Source of the DNA: Pelecanus crispus
Lineage: Eukaryota > Chordata > Aves > Pelecaniformes > Pelecanidae
Direction: 5' to 3'
Assembly: GCF_030463565.1 (NCBI RefSeq)
Contig: NC_134645.1
Coordinates: 1,495,501-1,559,500, forward strand
DNA length: 64,000 bases
How positions within the stretch are numbered: the stretch's first letter is position 1; every line of letters starts with the position of its first letter. The position numbers were made by a program, and so were the translations under genes. The notes beneath the pieces are model-generated. The model ran no database searches and was not told where the DNA came from. It saw only the letters and a program-made list of their open reading frames with translations. Positions 11,935-25,200 of the stretch are shown here, piece after piece.

Positions 11935-12492
11935 TGTCCTGGTTTCGGCTGGGGTAGAGTTAATTTTCTTCCTAGTAGCAGGCACAGTGCTGTGTTTTGG
12001 ATTTAGTAGCAGAAGAACGTTGATAACACGCTGATGGTTTAGTTGTTGCTCAGCACTGCTTATGCCAGGCAAGGACTTTCCAGCTTCCCATGCTCTGCCA
12101 GGGGCACAAGAAGCTGGGAGGGGGCACAGCCAGGAGAGTTGATCCCAACTGCCCCAAGGGCTGTTCCATACCATACGGCGTCATGGGCAGTATGGAAACT
12201 GGGGGGGTTGGCCGGGGAGCAGCGATCGCTGCTGGGAACTGGCTGGGCATCGGTCGGCAAGTGGTGAGCAACTGCATTGGGCATCACTTGCTCTGTATAT
12301 TATTATTATTATCATCATTATTGTATTGTTGTCATTACAATTTTACTTTGTTTCAATTATTAACCTGTTCTTATCTCACCCCAGGAGTGTTTCTCACTCT
12401 CACCCCTCCGATTCTCTCCCCCATCCCACCAGGGCAAGGGGATTCCGCGAGCAGCTGCGTGGTGCTGAGCTGCTGCCGGGGGCTGAACCACA
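11935..12492 (+). mobile_element. Solo LTR, ERVL-like endogenous retrovirus, copy 2
   Basis: A 558-bp element from TGTCCTGGTTTCGGCTGG to AACCACA, flanked by a perfect 5-bp target-site duplication AGGCC (11,930-11,934 and 12,493-12,497). It has no internal retroviral sequence. It is in the same orientation as ANAPC1 and ends 526 bp before the ANAPC1 start codon. Confidence 0.93.
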
Positions 12493-12699
12493 AGGCCACA
12501 AAAATTTACAGGCCAGGCCTTTGGCTGTTTGCGGGCCGCAGTCAGAAGGCGCAGAGCCACAGTTCGGCTCGTCAGGGGCGAGACAGGCCCAAGTTCACCA
12601 GGAAAGTTGCCTCGGGTGGAGGGAAAGGGAGGGGCGCGCAGGGGGCTGCGGCAGCAGCGGCACGCAAAGCGCTCTGCTGCCCAGGCCCTGGATTTTAAC

Positions 12700-13017
12700 G
12701 CGCTTCTGTTTTACAGACCAACGTGACCGTGCCGCCCCAAACCGGCATTTTGGGGAGGATTCCCCTCAGGAGACGCCGCCCTGTGCCCCTGCGCGGCCGC
12801 CATTTCCCTCCCGGCGGCCCCCGCGCGGCGCCGCGGGGCAGGGCGGGAGCGACAAGATGGCCGCGCCCGTGTGAGGAGCCGCCGGCCTCCGCGCTCGCCC
12901 CAGCCGCGCTGCCGCTTCCCGCGTTGCCCCCTCGCCCCGGGCGGCGCGGGTAGCCGGAGCGCCCGGTCGCGGACGGGTGTGCGTCCGTCCCAGAAATAAT
13001 GAGGATATCGGGCCCCC
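12700..13017 (+). promoter_or_regulatory. ANAPC1 CpG-island promoter with YY1-type element
   Basis: CpG-dense, TATA-less sequence directly upstream of the ANAPC1 start. ACAAGATGGCCGC at 12,852-12,864 matches the YY1 initiator-type element (AAGATGGCGGC) often found at housekeeping transcription starts. A CCGTCCCAG acceptor-like sequence ends at 12,993, just before the leader sequence. A non-coding first exon upstream is therefore possible, as in the human gene; the intron boundary is not certain. Confidence 0.7.
12857..12874 (+). other. Upstream ORF 1 (5 codons plus stop), inside YY1-type element
   Basis: ATG GCC GCG CCC GTG TGA. The ATG is the one inside the YY1-type element, so it is in the mRNA only if transcription starts upstream of or at this motif and this part is not spliced out. 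It is therefore conditional. Confidence 0.4.
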
Positions 13018-13034
13018 ATGTCGGACCACTCTGA
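12999..13034 (+). other. Upstream ORF 2 overlapping the ANAPC1 start
   Basis: An 11-codon ORF (plus stop) whose ATG at 12,999 has A at -3. It reads in another frame through the ANAPC1 ATG at 13,018 and stops at 13,034. The main ATG has C at -3 and T at +4, a weak context. The leader immediately before the main start would contain this uORF whether or not the upstream intron exists. Confidence 0.6.
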
Positions 13035-16000
13035 CGAGAGGGCGACGATGATTGCGGCCGGCGACCTGCAGGAGTTCGCCCCCCGGGGCCGCGAGCACTG
13101 CCGGCGCCATCCCAGCGCCCTCACCCTCCAGCTGAGGCGGCTGCAGCCCGCCTCCGAGCTCTGCTCCTCCGACGGGGCGGCCGGCCTGGTGGGGTCCCTC
13201 CGGGAGGTGACGATCCACGAGCGGCAGCGGGTAGGAGGCGGCGAGGGTGCGGGGGCCTTGGCCTGGCTTTCTGCCTTCCGAAATAAATTGGCCAAGCCGT
13301 GACTGCTGAGCTATGGCCGGCTGTCGTGACGGCACCGGCAGGTCTTGTAACTTTTCCTTAAGCAAAAAAACAAAACCCCCAAAAATATCGGTTTTCAGGA
13401 AAGCTGGCAGTTGAGGAAAGGCGTCAGTGATGTCGGGGAAGAAGTGGACTACGATGAAGAGCTGTACGTGGCCAGCAATATGGTTATCTGGAGCAAAGGA
13501 AGTAAAAACCAAGCGTCTACCGTTTATAAGGCTTTCACTGTCGACAGCCCTGTTCTGCAGGTATGGAAAGGTGGTGGCTGAATGAATGCACGTCAGCTAA
13601 AAAATACTCGCTGGCTGTTTTCAAGCAGTGTTCTGAGGTGGGGTTATTTTGGGAAATACAGAAAGATGAGATTGCGTAGCAGCATCAACGTTCTCCAGAA
13701 ATAATTACATGGTATTTGGTTTTAGGCCTTGTGGTGCGACTTCACTATACCCCAGGAAAAATCTGAAAAAGCTGACGGTAAGTTTCCTGCTTACTGTAAT
13801 GCCACACAGATGTTTTGAGCTCAGCTCTCTTGGCATGATAAATTTAGTCATCAAGACTTGCCATACCATGACAGCCACCCCCTCTCAAATTTATATTTTG
13901 TATATAGAGGATGTCTAAGGAAAGAGAGAAACTTTACTATGTGGCGGTTTGTTTTTGTTTTTTTCCCCGGTTTCAGGCAGTGATGAAATAGTAGAAAAAT
14001 GTATCTGCATATTGCAGAATTCCTGTATAAATGTGCATAGCATAGAGGGAAAGGATTACATTGCTGCTTTACCTTTTCAGGTAAGTGCTGAACTTTTTTT
14101 TTTTTTTTTATCCACAAATGGGCTTGTTATCTGGTTGCATGCTACGTTGGGGTGGGGCGGCGTGTGTAAAACACTGCTGGTGGTGGCTGCTGGAGTTCTT
14201 TGCTCTGTGGGTGAAAGCGACAAAGCTGATGAAAGTGCAGCTGTGTGGTTAGGGCATTGAATACTTCTGGAAGCAGTGGCAGCTGGCTGTGTGATGTGGG
14301 AAAGTATGGGTATGACTGCTTTGTAGTCTGAGAACCTGCTCCGATTTACGTTACCCTTTTCTTCTCAAGAAAAGGCCTGAACATCTTATTTTCCTATAGC
14401 GAGCTACTCAAATGTGAAACATAATCAATATAGTAAGTACTTGATTTTTTTTTTTTTGGTCATAGATCTATTTGTAATTTTTTTATAGGTCGCAAATGTC
14501 TGGCCAACAAAATATGGTTTGTTATTTGAGCGCAGCAGTTCTTCACATGAAGTACCTCCAAGTCCACCCAGGTACGTAATGAGTGGCTTTGATTGTTTCG
14601 TTACAGACTGTTTGCTAATCTAATACAGCAGTGCAAGAATTGAAGAGCAGTAATGAAAGGATCTGTGTGTTCATGGCAGGGACAGGTGAAATCAGGTGAA
14701 ACATCAGGAAATAGCAGGAAGGGGCTGAATGCTGACAATCACGATATTCCTCTGATACTGTGTTAAGAACTAGTTGGGAGTGGTGATCCTGGGAATAGGA
14801 TGTGGGAGGCACGATCTGTGTGTTACTAGCCTGATTTCCTTAAGGTTAGTCCTGCGAATTGGTTCCAGGCTGTGATGGACGACTGGAAGATTCACTGAGG
14901 GGTTGTCATTGAGGCATTTTCTCTCAGCTGCAGGATGCTTTAATGTGTGGAGCACCCTGTTACCTGTTTGGTGAGGATCGTATGTCCTGTGCTCTGTGGT
15001 TGGGCGTACAGCTGAGAAGCAGAGTAAGGAGTTGGATGGTGTGCTGATGAGCAGCTTTAATACAGCCACTTGCTCTCTCTTGGGCTTTATGTGTCCTTTC
15101 CAGGCCCTTGTGACTGTCTAGCCCTCGGAAGAGTTGGGATTAGAAACAGAGGTCCTGAAAATCTTCAAGAGGGTACATTGCAAAAATCATGATTGACCCT
15201 ACTCAGGCTGGCCTTCTGTGAAAATTCTTCCTTTTTGCTGCTGCCACCACAGATGGGTGGCTTGATTGCTGCTCTGTGGTGGATACAAATGACCTGATAG
15301 CTGGCTGCTCGTCTGGGACCTGGGAGCTGTGGAACCTAAACTCTTAAGCTGAGTCTGGGTTAAGGGCTTTCTCCTCTTCCTGCTCTTCCTCCTCCTGATT
15401 TAGCCGGTGCCAGCTCTGTTCACTCGGGCCAGCCAAAGCCTGTCCTGTGGCCACCAGGTGGGGTCATTCTCAAGTGCTCCAAGATGTAAAACAAGAACCT
15501 AATCATCCTCTTTGATACACCAGCCTTTGACTCTGCTCAGTTAATCCAGCAAGCTTCTGTGAACAGAATATATGTCTCTACTGTTAGATTTCAGGCTCTG
15601 ATTTGTTAAGGTCTGATGAGCAGCTTTGGGATCGCAGCACACGTACCAGCTACAAGAGAGAACAGTTATGCTTGTTAGCATGTGGTTTTTGAGCGTGCTT
15701 TGTTTGGTTTCTTTCTAGAGAACCTTTGCCTACTATGTTCAGCATGCTACACCCATTAGATGAGATAACACCTCTTGTCTGTAAGTCCGGAGGTAAGGTT
15801 ACATCTTTAGATGTATCATTCAGAGTCCATCAGTATGGTATCAAATGCTTAACGTGTCACTTGATTGTTTTCTGTATTACAAAATTTGCAAATAATCACT
15901 CTTTCAAGAATTCAGAAGCGGGGCGTTTTAGCTGCTTCATGAACAGGAAAACTGTTCAGGAAAGAAACACAAATCATGCAAATCGTGGAAGAAAGAGGGT

Positions 16001-16226
16001 AAATGCTAACCCTGTAACTGATAACTCTGCTGTAGAAATGATCCTTTCTCCTTAACTGATGTTAACCACTTCTTTAGCAGGCGTGTTTGGTTCTGCTAGA
16101 GTGCAGTACGTTGCTGATTACACCTTGAGGATTGTGTTTCTCAACGCTGAACCTTCCATTGTGATGACATATGATACTGTGCAGAGTTTACATACTGTTT
16201 GGGCTCTTCGGAGAGTAAAGCCAGAG
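13018..16226 (+). CDS. ANAPC1: ANAPC1 coding exons 1-7: N-terminal beta-propeller region
   Basis: Residues 1-278. Family structures place a WD40-like beta-propeller at the APC1 N-terminus; recognisable strings here include SDGAAGLVGSL, DYDEELYVASNMVIW, KCICILQNSCIN, IEGKDYIAALPFQ and REPLPTMFSMLHPLDEITPL. Exon 1 ends in phase 0 after HERQR. The exon 7 acceptor is TTTAGCAG, a tandem NAGNAG, so an extra codon could be included (start 16,078 rather than 16,081). Confidence 0.93.
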
Positions 16227-19200
16227 GTACAAATTCATTATCAACTAAATATAATTATAAAATTTTTTTGTGTGTGTTTACATGCCCTTATGGCTGTGTG
16301 TGATAGAAATGCCTGGTATTTGTGATTTATTTTATTTGTAAGAGTAAGATGTTTGTTGGTGTGGGGTTTTTTGTTTGGTGGGGGTTTTTTTGGTTTTGTT
16401 TTTGGTTTTTTGTTTTTTAAATAGTTTCTTTCAGGTATTTGCCTGTACCACAGTCAGGGAGATCACATGATGGTGATGGTCACAAAGTATACCATGCTTA
16501 TGATATTTCTTACGTTGTACTGGAAGGTTTTGACTCTACTTAAACTGCTGCGTTCTGTAAGAAAAGTGACAAACAACTTAGTGCCCTGAAAACCATAGGA
16601 GTGGTTTCTGTGACTGAGGGAGAGAGCATGGTTGGTAGGAATGAATTCTTAGGCTGACCACCTACCTAAGCGTTAATTTTTTTAACACCTAATTGATGAA
16701 ACAAGCTATCTGAGCGTCTTCCTGGCTGTTATTGCCCATGTGCTCTTTGTGCATAGACAGCTCTGTTTTGTCTCCCAGGAGCAGAACACGGTGCTGAAGT
16801 TCTCTGAGCAGATGGGCACACCGCAGCACGTGGCCACTAGCAGCTCTTTGACAGCTCATCTCAGAAGCCTCTCAAAAGGAGACTCTCCTGTGGGCTCACC
16901 TTTCCAGAACTACTCGTCTATCCACAGCCAGAGCAGATCGGTGTCATCGCCCAGCATGCAGTCCCGCTCGCCCTCTATCTCCAACATGGCTGCTTTGAGG
17001 TGGGTGCTGAACATGATGCGTAGACAGACCTTACCAAAGAATACGAGCTATGGAATAGGACGCACATCTGGAATTGCTGTCTGTCTTTCTCTACTGTTAA
17101 AAAAGTCTGTCCATCTAAGGTGTCTCCTCTGTTACAGCATCTGAAAGCCCTCTTGGAGAAGGCCCTTGTGACACGTGGTGTGCTAGCGTCCCTGTAGCAC
17201 AAGCGGGTAATGGGTGTGCAGGAGCCAAAGAGGCTGTTCTGTCAGTCTGTAGTGGAGTCGGGGACTGTCTGCAGGTCTTTTGAGTCTCGGGAGTGTTTTC
17301 AGTTAGCTTTTCTAAAGGAAGTCATATTTAGAGGGAACAGGTTGGGAGAGATTTTTGATGGAATGGACCACGCAACTTAAAATGTTAGTTTTCTTGCTTT
17401 TGAAATCTCACCTATTTGATTCTGACAGAAGACTGGAGAGTAATTAATATTTTCCTGTGCTAGGGTGTACTGCTAAAGGAAGCTAATACTGAACTAGCTA
17501 CTGGTTTAGGGTGGTGTTGGTTGTGTGTTGTTTTTTAAAGTCTCTACCAGTGTATGAACTCCCTGGCTTAGCAGGAGTTCTGTATCTGACTTTGTAAATC
17601 CACTCTTCAATGGTGTCTTATGTCTTTGCTTGCAGCCGCTCTCATTCTCCTGCCCTGGGAGTGCATTCTTTCTCGGGGGTGCAGAGGTTCAACTTTTCCA
17701 GTAATGCTCAGTCACCGAAGAGGCACAGTATTACCCATTCTCCAAACAGCACTTCCAGTGATTCCTTCCTTATTCCAGAAACCGAACCAATTGTTCCTGA
17801 GCTGTGTATAGATCACCTGTGGACAGAAACAGTCACAAACATGAGGTTAGGTGCTTGTGTTGGGATGTGAGAAGTTCTGGATTTCCATTGGGGGTGGGCG
17901 GGGGAAATAAAAGAACAGTTTATTTTGGTGTGTGCTTTCTGTAAATGGTGCTGCCTTAAAATAGATGTGTGGACCTGCACTTCCTAATTTTTTTGGAAAA
18001 TGATGCCCACTAAGCGTGCAGCTCTCTTGAAAAGGGAATTGGGCGCTTGGAACAGTTTTACCTGCTGTGTTATCTGTAGCCCTCTGAGGTGGGGAATGGT
18101 TTAATGATATCTGTAAAACAAAGTAGGTTCTAACCTGGTCATTGCTTTGGGGTCGTTTGGGGTTTCTTTGATCTTCCAGGGGGAGTGTCTCTTTCTGTGT
18201 TACCATCAAAAGGGCAAACCACAGCATAAAACCTCAGATTGAACAGGAGAACAAAGCCAAATAGCATGTGCTCTGCAAGCCAAAAAGTGGGGAATGTGAA
18301 GGTTGGAGTGCTAGAAAATCGATTTTGAGAGTAATGACTGAAGCTGAGACTGGTGCATTCTGGCAACTTGGTGCACTGCTAATTGAAGTCCAGTGTGACC
18401 TTACAGCTTGTGGACACTGTGTTTTCCTTCACCAATATTTTTATGGTAGACCAAACAGTGTGCTGATCATTGTGTCTCTTTTACAGAGAGAAGAATTCCC
18501 AAGCATCAAAAGTGTTTATTACCACTGACCTTTGTGGGCAGAAGTTCTTGTGCTTTTTGGTGGAATCCCAGCTCCAGCTGCGGTGAGCATCCCTGTCTTG
18601 GGGACAAGTGAACAAAGAGGAGCACTCTAGAAATTACAAGCTAGATGTGGGTTTTAACATACTTATTCCTCCAGCTAGTGGAATCTGTTATGACAACATG
18701 TGGTACGTCACTGGCTCTCGTATGACATGTTTTTAACTATGGTGACATAGATGATTTGGGCTATTTAAATAACAATGAGGTTGCGAGAGAACATTCACTG
18801 TAATTTGAACGGGATTCTTATTTATCCTCATCTTTACCCTTTAGAAGTACGTTGGGGGTTTTTGTTAGACTAGTAGAGTAAAAATAAGTTGACTAGCAGG
18901 GCAAAACAAGTGAAGGAAGGAGGAAGCAACCAGATATACCACAACAAAACTGACTGCACCGTGCAACACAGTTTTAATTTTCTATCTTCTTTCTGTAAGC
19001 ACAGATAGGACAGTCCTTTATGTGTCCTGTTTATTTCTCAAATCTCTAGGTGTGTAAAATTTCAAGAGAGCAACGATAAGTCGCAGCTGATCTTTGGTTC
19101 TGTTACCAATATTCAAGCAAAGGATGCAGCTCCAGTGCAGGTATGTACCTCTGAATGGACTTTTAACTGTGGAGTATCCTGTTTTGTCACTTGTGTTGTC

Positions 19201-22200
19201 CAACTGTTGTCTCTTTACTTAAATACAAGAAGCTGAGTATTCTGCTTGATTCTTGCAGGGCATTGATACGCTGCTGGTTCTGGAAGGCAGTGGAAATCTA
19301 GTGCTTTATTCTGGCGTGGTTCGGGTAAGTAGCAGCAGTTTTCCTATCCCAAAATAAACATTTGAATCTTTGATTACAAACTGGGCTGTACAGAGGGATC
19401 CTGTGTGCATCATACCTTACAAGGTATCATTTTAAGCTTCCCGTAGACTGCTGCTTGCGTGGGACTTGCTTGGGAAAAGTGGCTCTGTGCTAACGTACCA
19501 AGTGTAGTTTACGTGCAGTGTTGAAAAGGTGGTTCTGAAGAATCAGTGGCACCTTGTGGTAAAATCAAATAATCTCTTGAGCTTATTTTCAGTGATAGTA
19601 AAGTATAAAGTAATAAAATGCTTTCAAAGAAAGAAAACTTCAAGAATATGGAAAATAAGAATTGTTCCTGAACAAAAAACTTTCAAGCTTCTCTCTAGCA
19701 TGCCAGATAGTTTTAGATGTCAAATTGTTTTGCTTTACAGAGGGCTGTTATTAGGATGGACATGATAATCAAAACTTTTTCTTAAATTCTGTAGAGATGC
19801 ACTGTGTTCTCTCTGTGTATGCAGAAATCTTGGACAGTGCAATTTGTACATGTGTGTGTGTATGCACGTGTTTGTGTGTGTGTCTGTATATATACACGCA
19901 CATATGTATGTTAAAAAAAGTATACTTTCTGAAAGTAGAGCTTTCTCAGTGAAGCCCAGTGGGAGTAGACTTGTAGCAATAATGTACAATACTGCCCTTA
20001 TATGGTAGTTTTTTCAGTGTGTTGTCATCTGAAGAAAGTACATGAAGTAATCTTTAATCTCTTCAAGAGATTTTAGTTTAAGTACATGCCCACTTTCCTT
20101 AAAACTTTTCCTTTAAGATTTTAAAACCTGATGATGTCTGTATATGGAAGCATAGGCATGAAAACCAACTATTTGTTTTCCTATATATTGTTCACAAAAA
20201 GGTGGGGAAGGTTTTTATTCCTGGGCTGCCTGCTCCATCCCTGACAATGTCCAACCAAATGCCTCGGCCGAGTACTCCCTTGGATAGTGTCAGCACTCCA
20301 TCCAAGCCTTTGAACAAGCATCTGGGGCCCCTGGAAGAGGTAAGAAGAAAATAAGTCCTGCCTTGGAAAGGGTTTAGTGGTAACAGCTTCAAATGATTAG
20401 TTGATTTTAACTTTAAAGGTATCTTTTGGAGCTAAATCTTTTCTTTTTCTTCTATAAAACCCCTGAATAAACAGTGTTTAAATAAGTTCTGTTTAGTGCT
20501 GCCCTATTAATTTATTTATGATTTCTGTAAAATGTCTGAGGCAGAGGTTGGGAAGATATTTATAGTTGTGTTCAAAATCCTTACTAGTATATTAAGAATG
20601 GCAATTTTAGCTGTCCTTTGCTCAGATCCTTTTATTCAAACAATTCGAATTAATCATTTTTACCACTTTTCAGGGTGTGCTTTTGTCACCAGTTCCAGAG
20701 CTAAGGGATTCTTCCAAACTTCATGACTCAACTTATGTTGAAGACTGTACTTTTCAGCAGCTTGGGACTTTCATTCATGCTCTGAGAGATCCTGTCCACA
20801 ACAGAGTAACTTTAGTAGGTATTATCCTGTAATTTGAGTCAATGCTTTGGTAGCAAAGCGATGGTCAAGTTTGCTTCTACTGCATAGTGAGACATTGCTA
20901 GCAGCTCCTGATCAACAGCAAAATATCACAGCTGCATTGGTGGCTCCACATTTTTCTCTCTGTAGAATACTCTAGAAGTCACAGAATTTGATTGATTCCC
21001 TCAAGTGATTCAGCTCAAGATCTATTTCAAGCGTTTCATGGAGCTAGTATCTGAGGTTGCAAATCTCTAGTGTAGCAAATAGCCAGGGACTAGGAATATG
21101 CTTAATCCATAAATGAGTTCTGAGTTGATAGAAAAGGATCCTCGCTCTACTTTATGCATTTCATAATTTGACTCTTACCTTTTTTTATCCTTTTTAGGAA
21201 CTCAGCAATAATACAATGGTTCGGATTACAATTCCTGAAATCGCCACTTCGGAACTAGGTATGATTCAGAATCCATCACATGAAATACGTTCCATAATTT
21301 TCGAGCATTCGTTTTTTGAGTAGTTTATGTATAGCTTAGACTGTAATGATTCAGTACCATATATTCCAAGCTCTATTCACTTATCTTCCAGAGCTGCTAC
21401 CATTTATTTAGGTGTGCTCTGTTGCTTTTAGTGCTTCACCTGCTGCACTCTTAAAACTTCCTTTGTTGTTTAGGTTCCTTTGCTCTCTACTGTTGTGTAT
21501 GTTCTTGCTTGAGGAAGGGCTGAGATGCCAGTTCAGACACAAGGTGGTTTCAGTAATGAGTAAAAAGGAAATTTTTTCCCCTTTGTGTGGTGAATTAGAG
21601 GGGCTGTGCTTAACCTGGACTAAAGGAACAGCTGTTGGAGGTTGTGTGGTGTGTGGCTTTTATTGAAAGAGTTGCCAGAGAGTTAAAAGGAGGTCCGAGA
21701 ACTGTAAAGATTTATAGCACTGATTGGAAGAAGTACCAGCAGGTAAGATGGAAAGCACACCTAAATTTGTTTGTTTGTTTTCCCCCAACAGTGAAAAGAT
21801 GTCTGCAGGGCATCAAAGCTATCCTGCCCAAGGAGATAGCGGTACAGATGCTTGTCAAGTGGTACAATGCTTATAATGCCCCAGGAGGACCAAGCTATCA
21901 CTCAGAATGGAATTTATTTGTAACATGTCTCATGAATATGATGGGTTACAACACAGAGAGACTGTCCTGGACACGTCATGTAAGCAATCTTACATGTTTG
22001 TTTGCCTAGCTTACGTTAACGCTACTGATAATTCTTCAAGGTTCAAAATGGTTAGAGAGACACTGAAGTCAGAGATACAACCTATCTTGTCTTAAATCAC
22101 AAGATGCCATCAAATCAATTCTGTCTTTCTAAATTTCAGGTGTACGCTTTAGTCTGTGTTTATCATGAAATACATTGATAAGGTACTTACCGCCAACTAT

Positions 22201-25200
22201 CTTGGTCAAATAAAAATAGATTATGAAGATTTTACTCCAGTTCATGTCTAACACTGATGCATTAAGGATTTGATTCGCCTAATCCATATTAAGCCTGTTT
22301 TCACTAGAAATGCAGGTTACAACTCAGATTCCTGTTTCCTAAAGAGGATTTTCTGTGTAGTTTTTGAATCATCATGTTTAAAGTTCTATTTTTTTTTTTT
22401 TCCAACTATTTTACTAAATGTATTTGGAGTTCTCTGTAAGCGGGTTTCCTGCTAGCAAGTATGTTTGCAGTGCTTGTAGGGGAAGAAAAAGCCAGCAAGG
22501 ATATGTGCACATCACAACAACTGATGTAAAAGCAGTTACAGTATTTCTACATTACCAGCATTAGCTCATCCACAGTATTTCCTCTGTCCTAGCAAATACC
22601 AGATGTTAGGCAGTCAAACTGAAATCATGCACTGTACGCTAGAATAACTAGCTGTGTATAGAATAATCTAATTGCAGTATATGTTTTATATGAAAGCAAA
22701 GTATAGAAGTACTTAAAGCAATGTCTTGTAATGCTTGGTTTGGATTCAGATGTTATGATTGGTGATTCACTTATGCAACGTTGGGAATTTCAATACTGAG
22801 CTGCTTCTGATCTTTTTATTTCTTGCAGCTTGATTTTGAAGGATCACTTTCACCAGTTATTGCTCCAAAGAAGGCTAGACCATCAGAAACAGGGTCAGAT
22901 GAAGTAAGAAATGGTTTTCTTTTATAAATAAGAGCCTTGGAGGGGGGGTTGTTTGGTTGGTTTGGGTTTGGGTTTGTTTTTTTTTTTTTAAAGGCAAACC
23001 GGAGGAAATGCCCTCTGAGCAGTGCATTTCATCTGAGCTCATCTGAGATTACAAGCCTTTGGGGGAAGGAAAGTTATTTTGCCCTGTGCAGTGGCTGCAT
23101 CACATGACCTTGCTTCTCAGGGTTCTCACTTCCAGAGAAGTAGGTTGGACGCAGGAATTAATTTAATGGATCACAAAGCAATCCCAGACAGCCTTCTGAC
23201 ACAGTCAGATCTCTCCTAGATGCTTCATCCTTTGAAAATGAAGTTGTCTCACTCCCATGGCTACTCAGCACCTTTAGCACGTTAGGAGCATCAAATTATA
23301 TACTTGACTGAACATGCTGATTTTCACCAAAGGGTTAGGGTTTAAGATTGATTCTGGGTTTTGCCTAGACAGGAGTAGGAAGTATTCACATGGTCAAACA
23401 GTAAAGTGGATGAGGCTTACTGTCATCCCATCATAAGAGGCTTTACAAGCTCTGGTGGTCCAGTCGTGCTGTTAGCTTTTTGTGGGCTGAGAGCCCGTGG
23501 GGTTATGGACTACAGCCTACATGGAACAAAGGTCAGGTTCTAATGCCTGATGTGCTTTGGTAGGGGAGGTACAAAGAAGGCTGGGAGCATTCCGTGAATT
23601 GCATCAATACTCTGTGAAGTCTCGTGCACAGAATACTGGTGCAGAGAAGGTGCTCTCAGCTTTCTTTTGCCTTGTTCTCTTAAATACAAAGCTTTGATTC
23701 TTTTATGCACGATGGGGGTGGGAGGGTAAGGATGAAAGGTAACAGTTGGATCTCTGTGGCTTGCAGGGTTTGTGCAGCACATTTACCTTGCAACAATCAC
23801 ATTTGTATTGGTTTAAGGGAGGGGGGGAAACCTCTGTAACAGTGCTTTGGAGTTCTCTTGCTGGAAGGTTATGTTCACTGTGGAACCTCTGCCTCTTTCC
23901 TGTTCGTTTGGTCTAGGACTGGGAATATCTCTTGAGCTCTGATTACCATAGGAATTTTGAGTCTCATCCTGTTGCCAAAGCTTTGCGACTGGACCCTCTG
24001 GAAGTTTCGGCTCCGAAGGATGACTTTTCACAGAGCCTTAGTTTGGATTCCTCAACCCTCCTTTTCACCCATATTCCTGCTATTTTCTTTGTTCTTCACC
24101 TCATCTACGAGGAGCTCAAGCTGAATAGTCTAATGGGAGAAGGAATCCGTTCGCTTGTTGTTCTTCTGGTTCAGCTGGCCAGGTATGCCCAACTGACAAA
24201 TTGCAGATATTACAGATCTTGCAGTGTCTCTTGAGGATGCGTTTGTATTATTTTTGTGGGGAATTTGGGGATTGCCCAAAGTGGAGCAGACTTTTCATGT
24301 ATTTGAAGAAAATGAATGAATGTTTAAAACCTTATTGTGCTTAAAGATATTTGCTGTAGCAAATCTCTTACATGGTTCTGGCCACATCCCGACATCAGTG
24401 TGATTGACAAATCTTAGATGCTGCAGCTTGTGTTTTTTCTCTACTGCATTGTCACAGCTCAGCTCATGAGATCTGTCGGATATTCTTGTTTGTTGTGTCG
24501 TCTTCACTGCAGCCAGTGACTGCATCTTCGTGTCTTCCACAGCCGCCTTCAAGTTGCATTGCATGCATGTAGATAGATAGATACAGTGTTCAAGTTAAAG
24601 GTCCAGTAACGTCTCCCTGAGTTCTCTTTGCTATTTCTACCAAACTTTTTCTATGGCTGTAGGTTCTTCCCCAGTAGCATCTACTATGGCTGGCCAGCTA
24701 AATGGTTCCCAGAAGTGGCGTCCAGTCCCTAGTGCTGAAGAGGTTGGCCTGTCCTCTATTCTGTCATGCCAACAAGCAAGTCTGAAACGAAAGATTGTGT
24801 GTCTTTTGAGGCTGGCAGCTGTTGTACACGTTCATGTCAGCAGGTTATCTAGCTTTAACAATTGGAATTTAGAGGAAACTGTAGTGATGGTGGTCACACC
24901 TTAGGCGGTGGTGGAGGTGTGGGACAAAGCAGAATGACAGCTCAAGAGAAGCATACTCGGGGAAAATTAAACATACATACAGATTTGCTGCTTAGGGAAG
25001 GGGCAATGCCCATAAACAGCCTTAGTTAAGAAAGTCAGACTTCCCTCCTTATATCTAGTGCATAAACAAACATTCCAAAAAATCAACAGAAAATGTCACG
25101 GAAATGCAGAAAGGTTGGGTGGGGTTTTTTTCCCCTCTAATGTGATTCAAATCTCTCTCATTCTAGAGACTTAAAACTTGAAGCTTATATAGATTATTAC

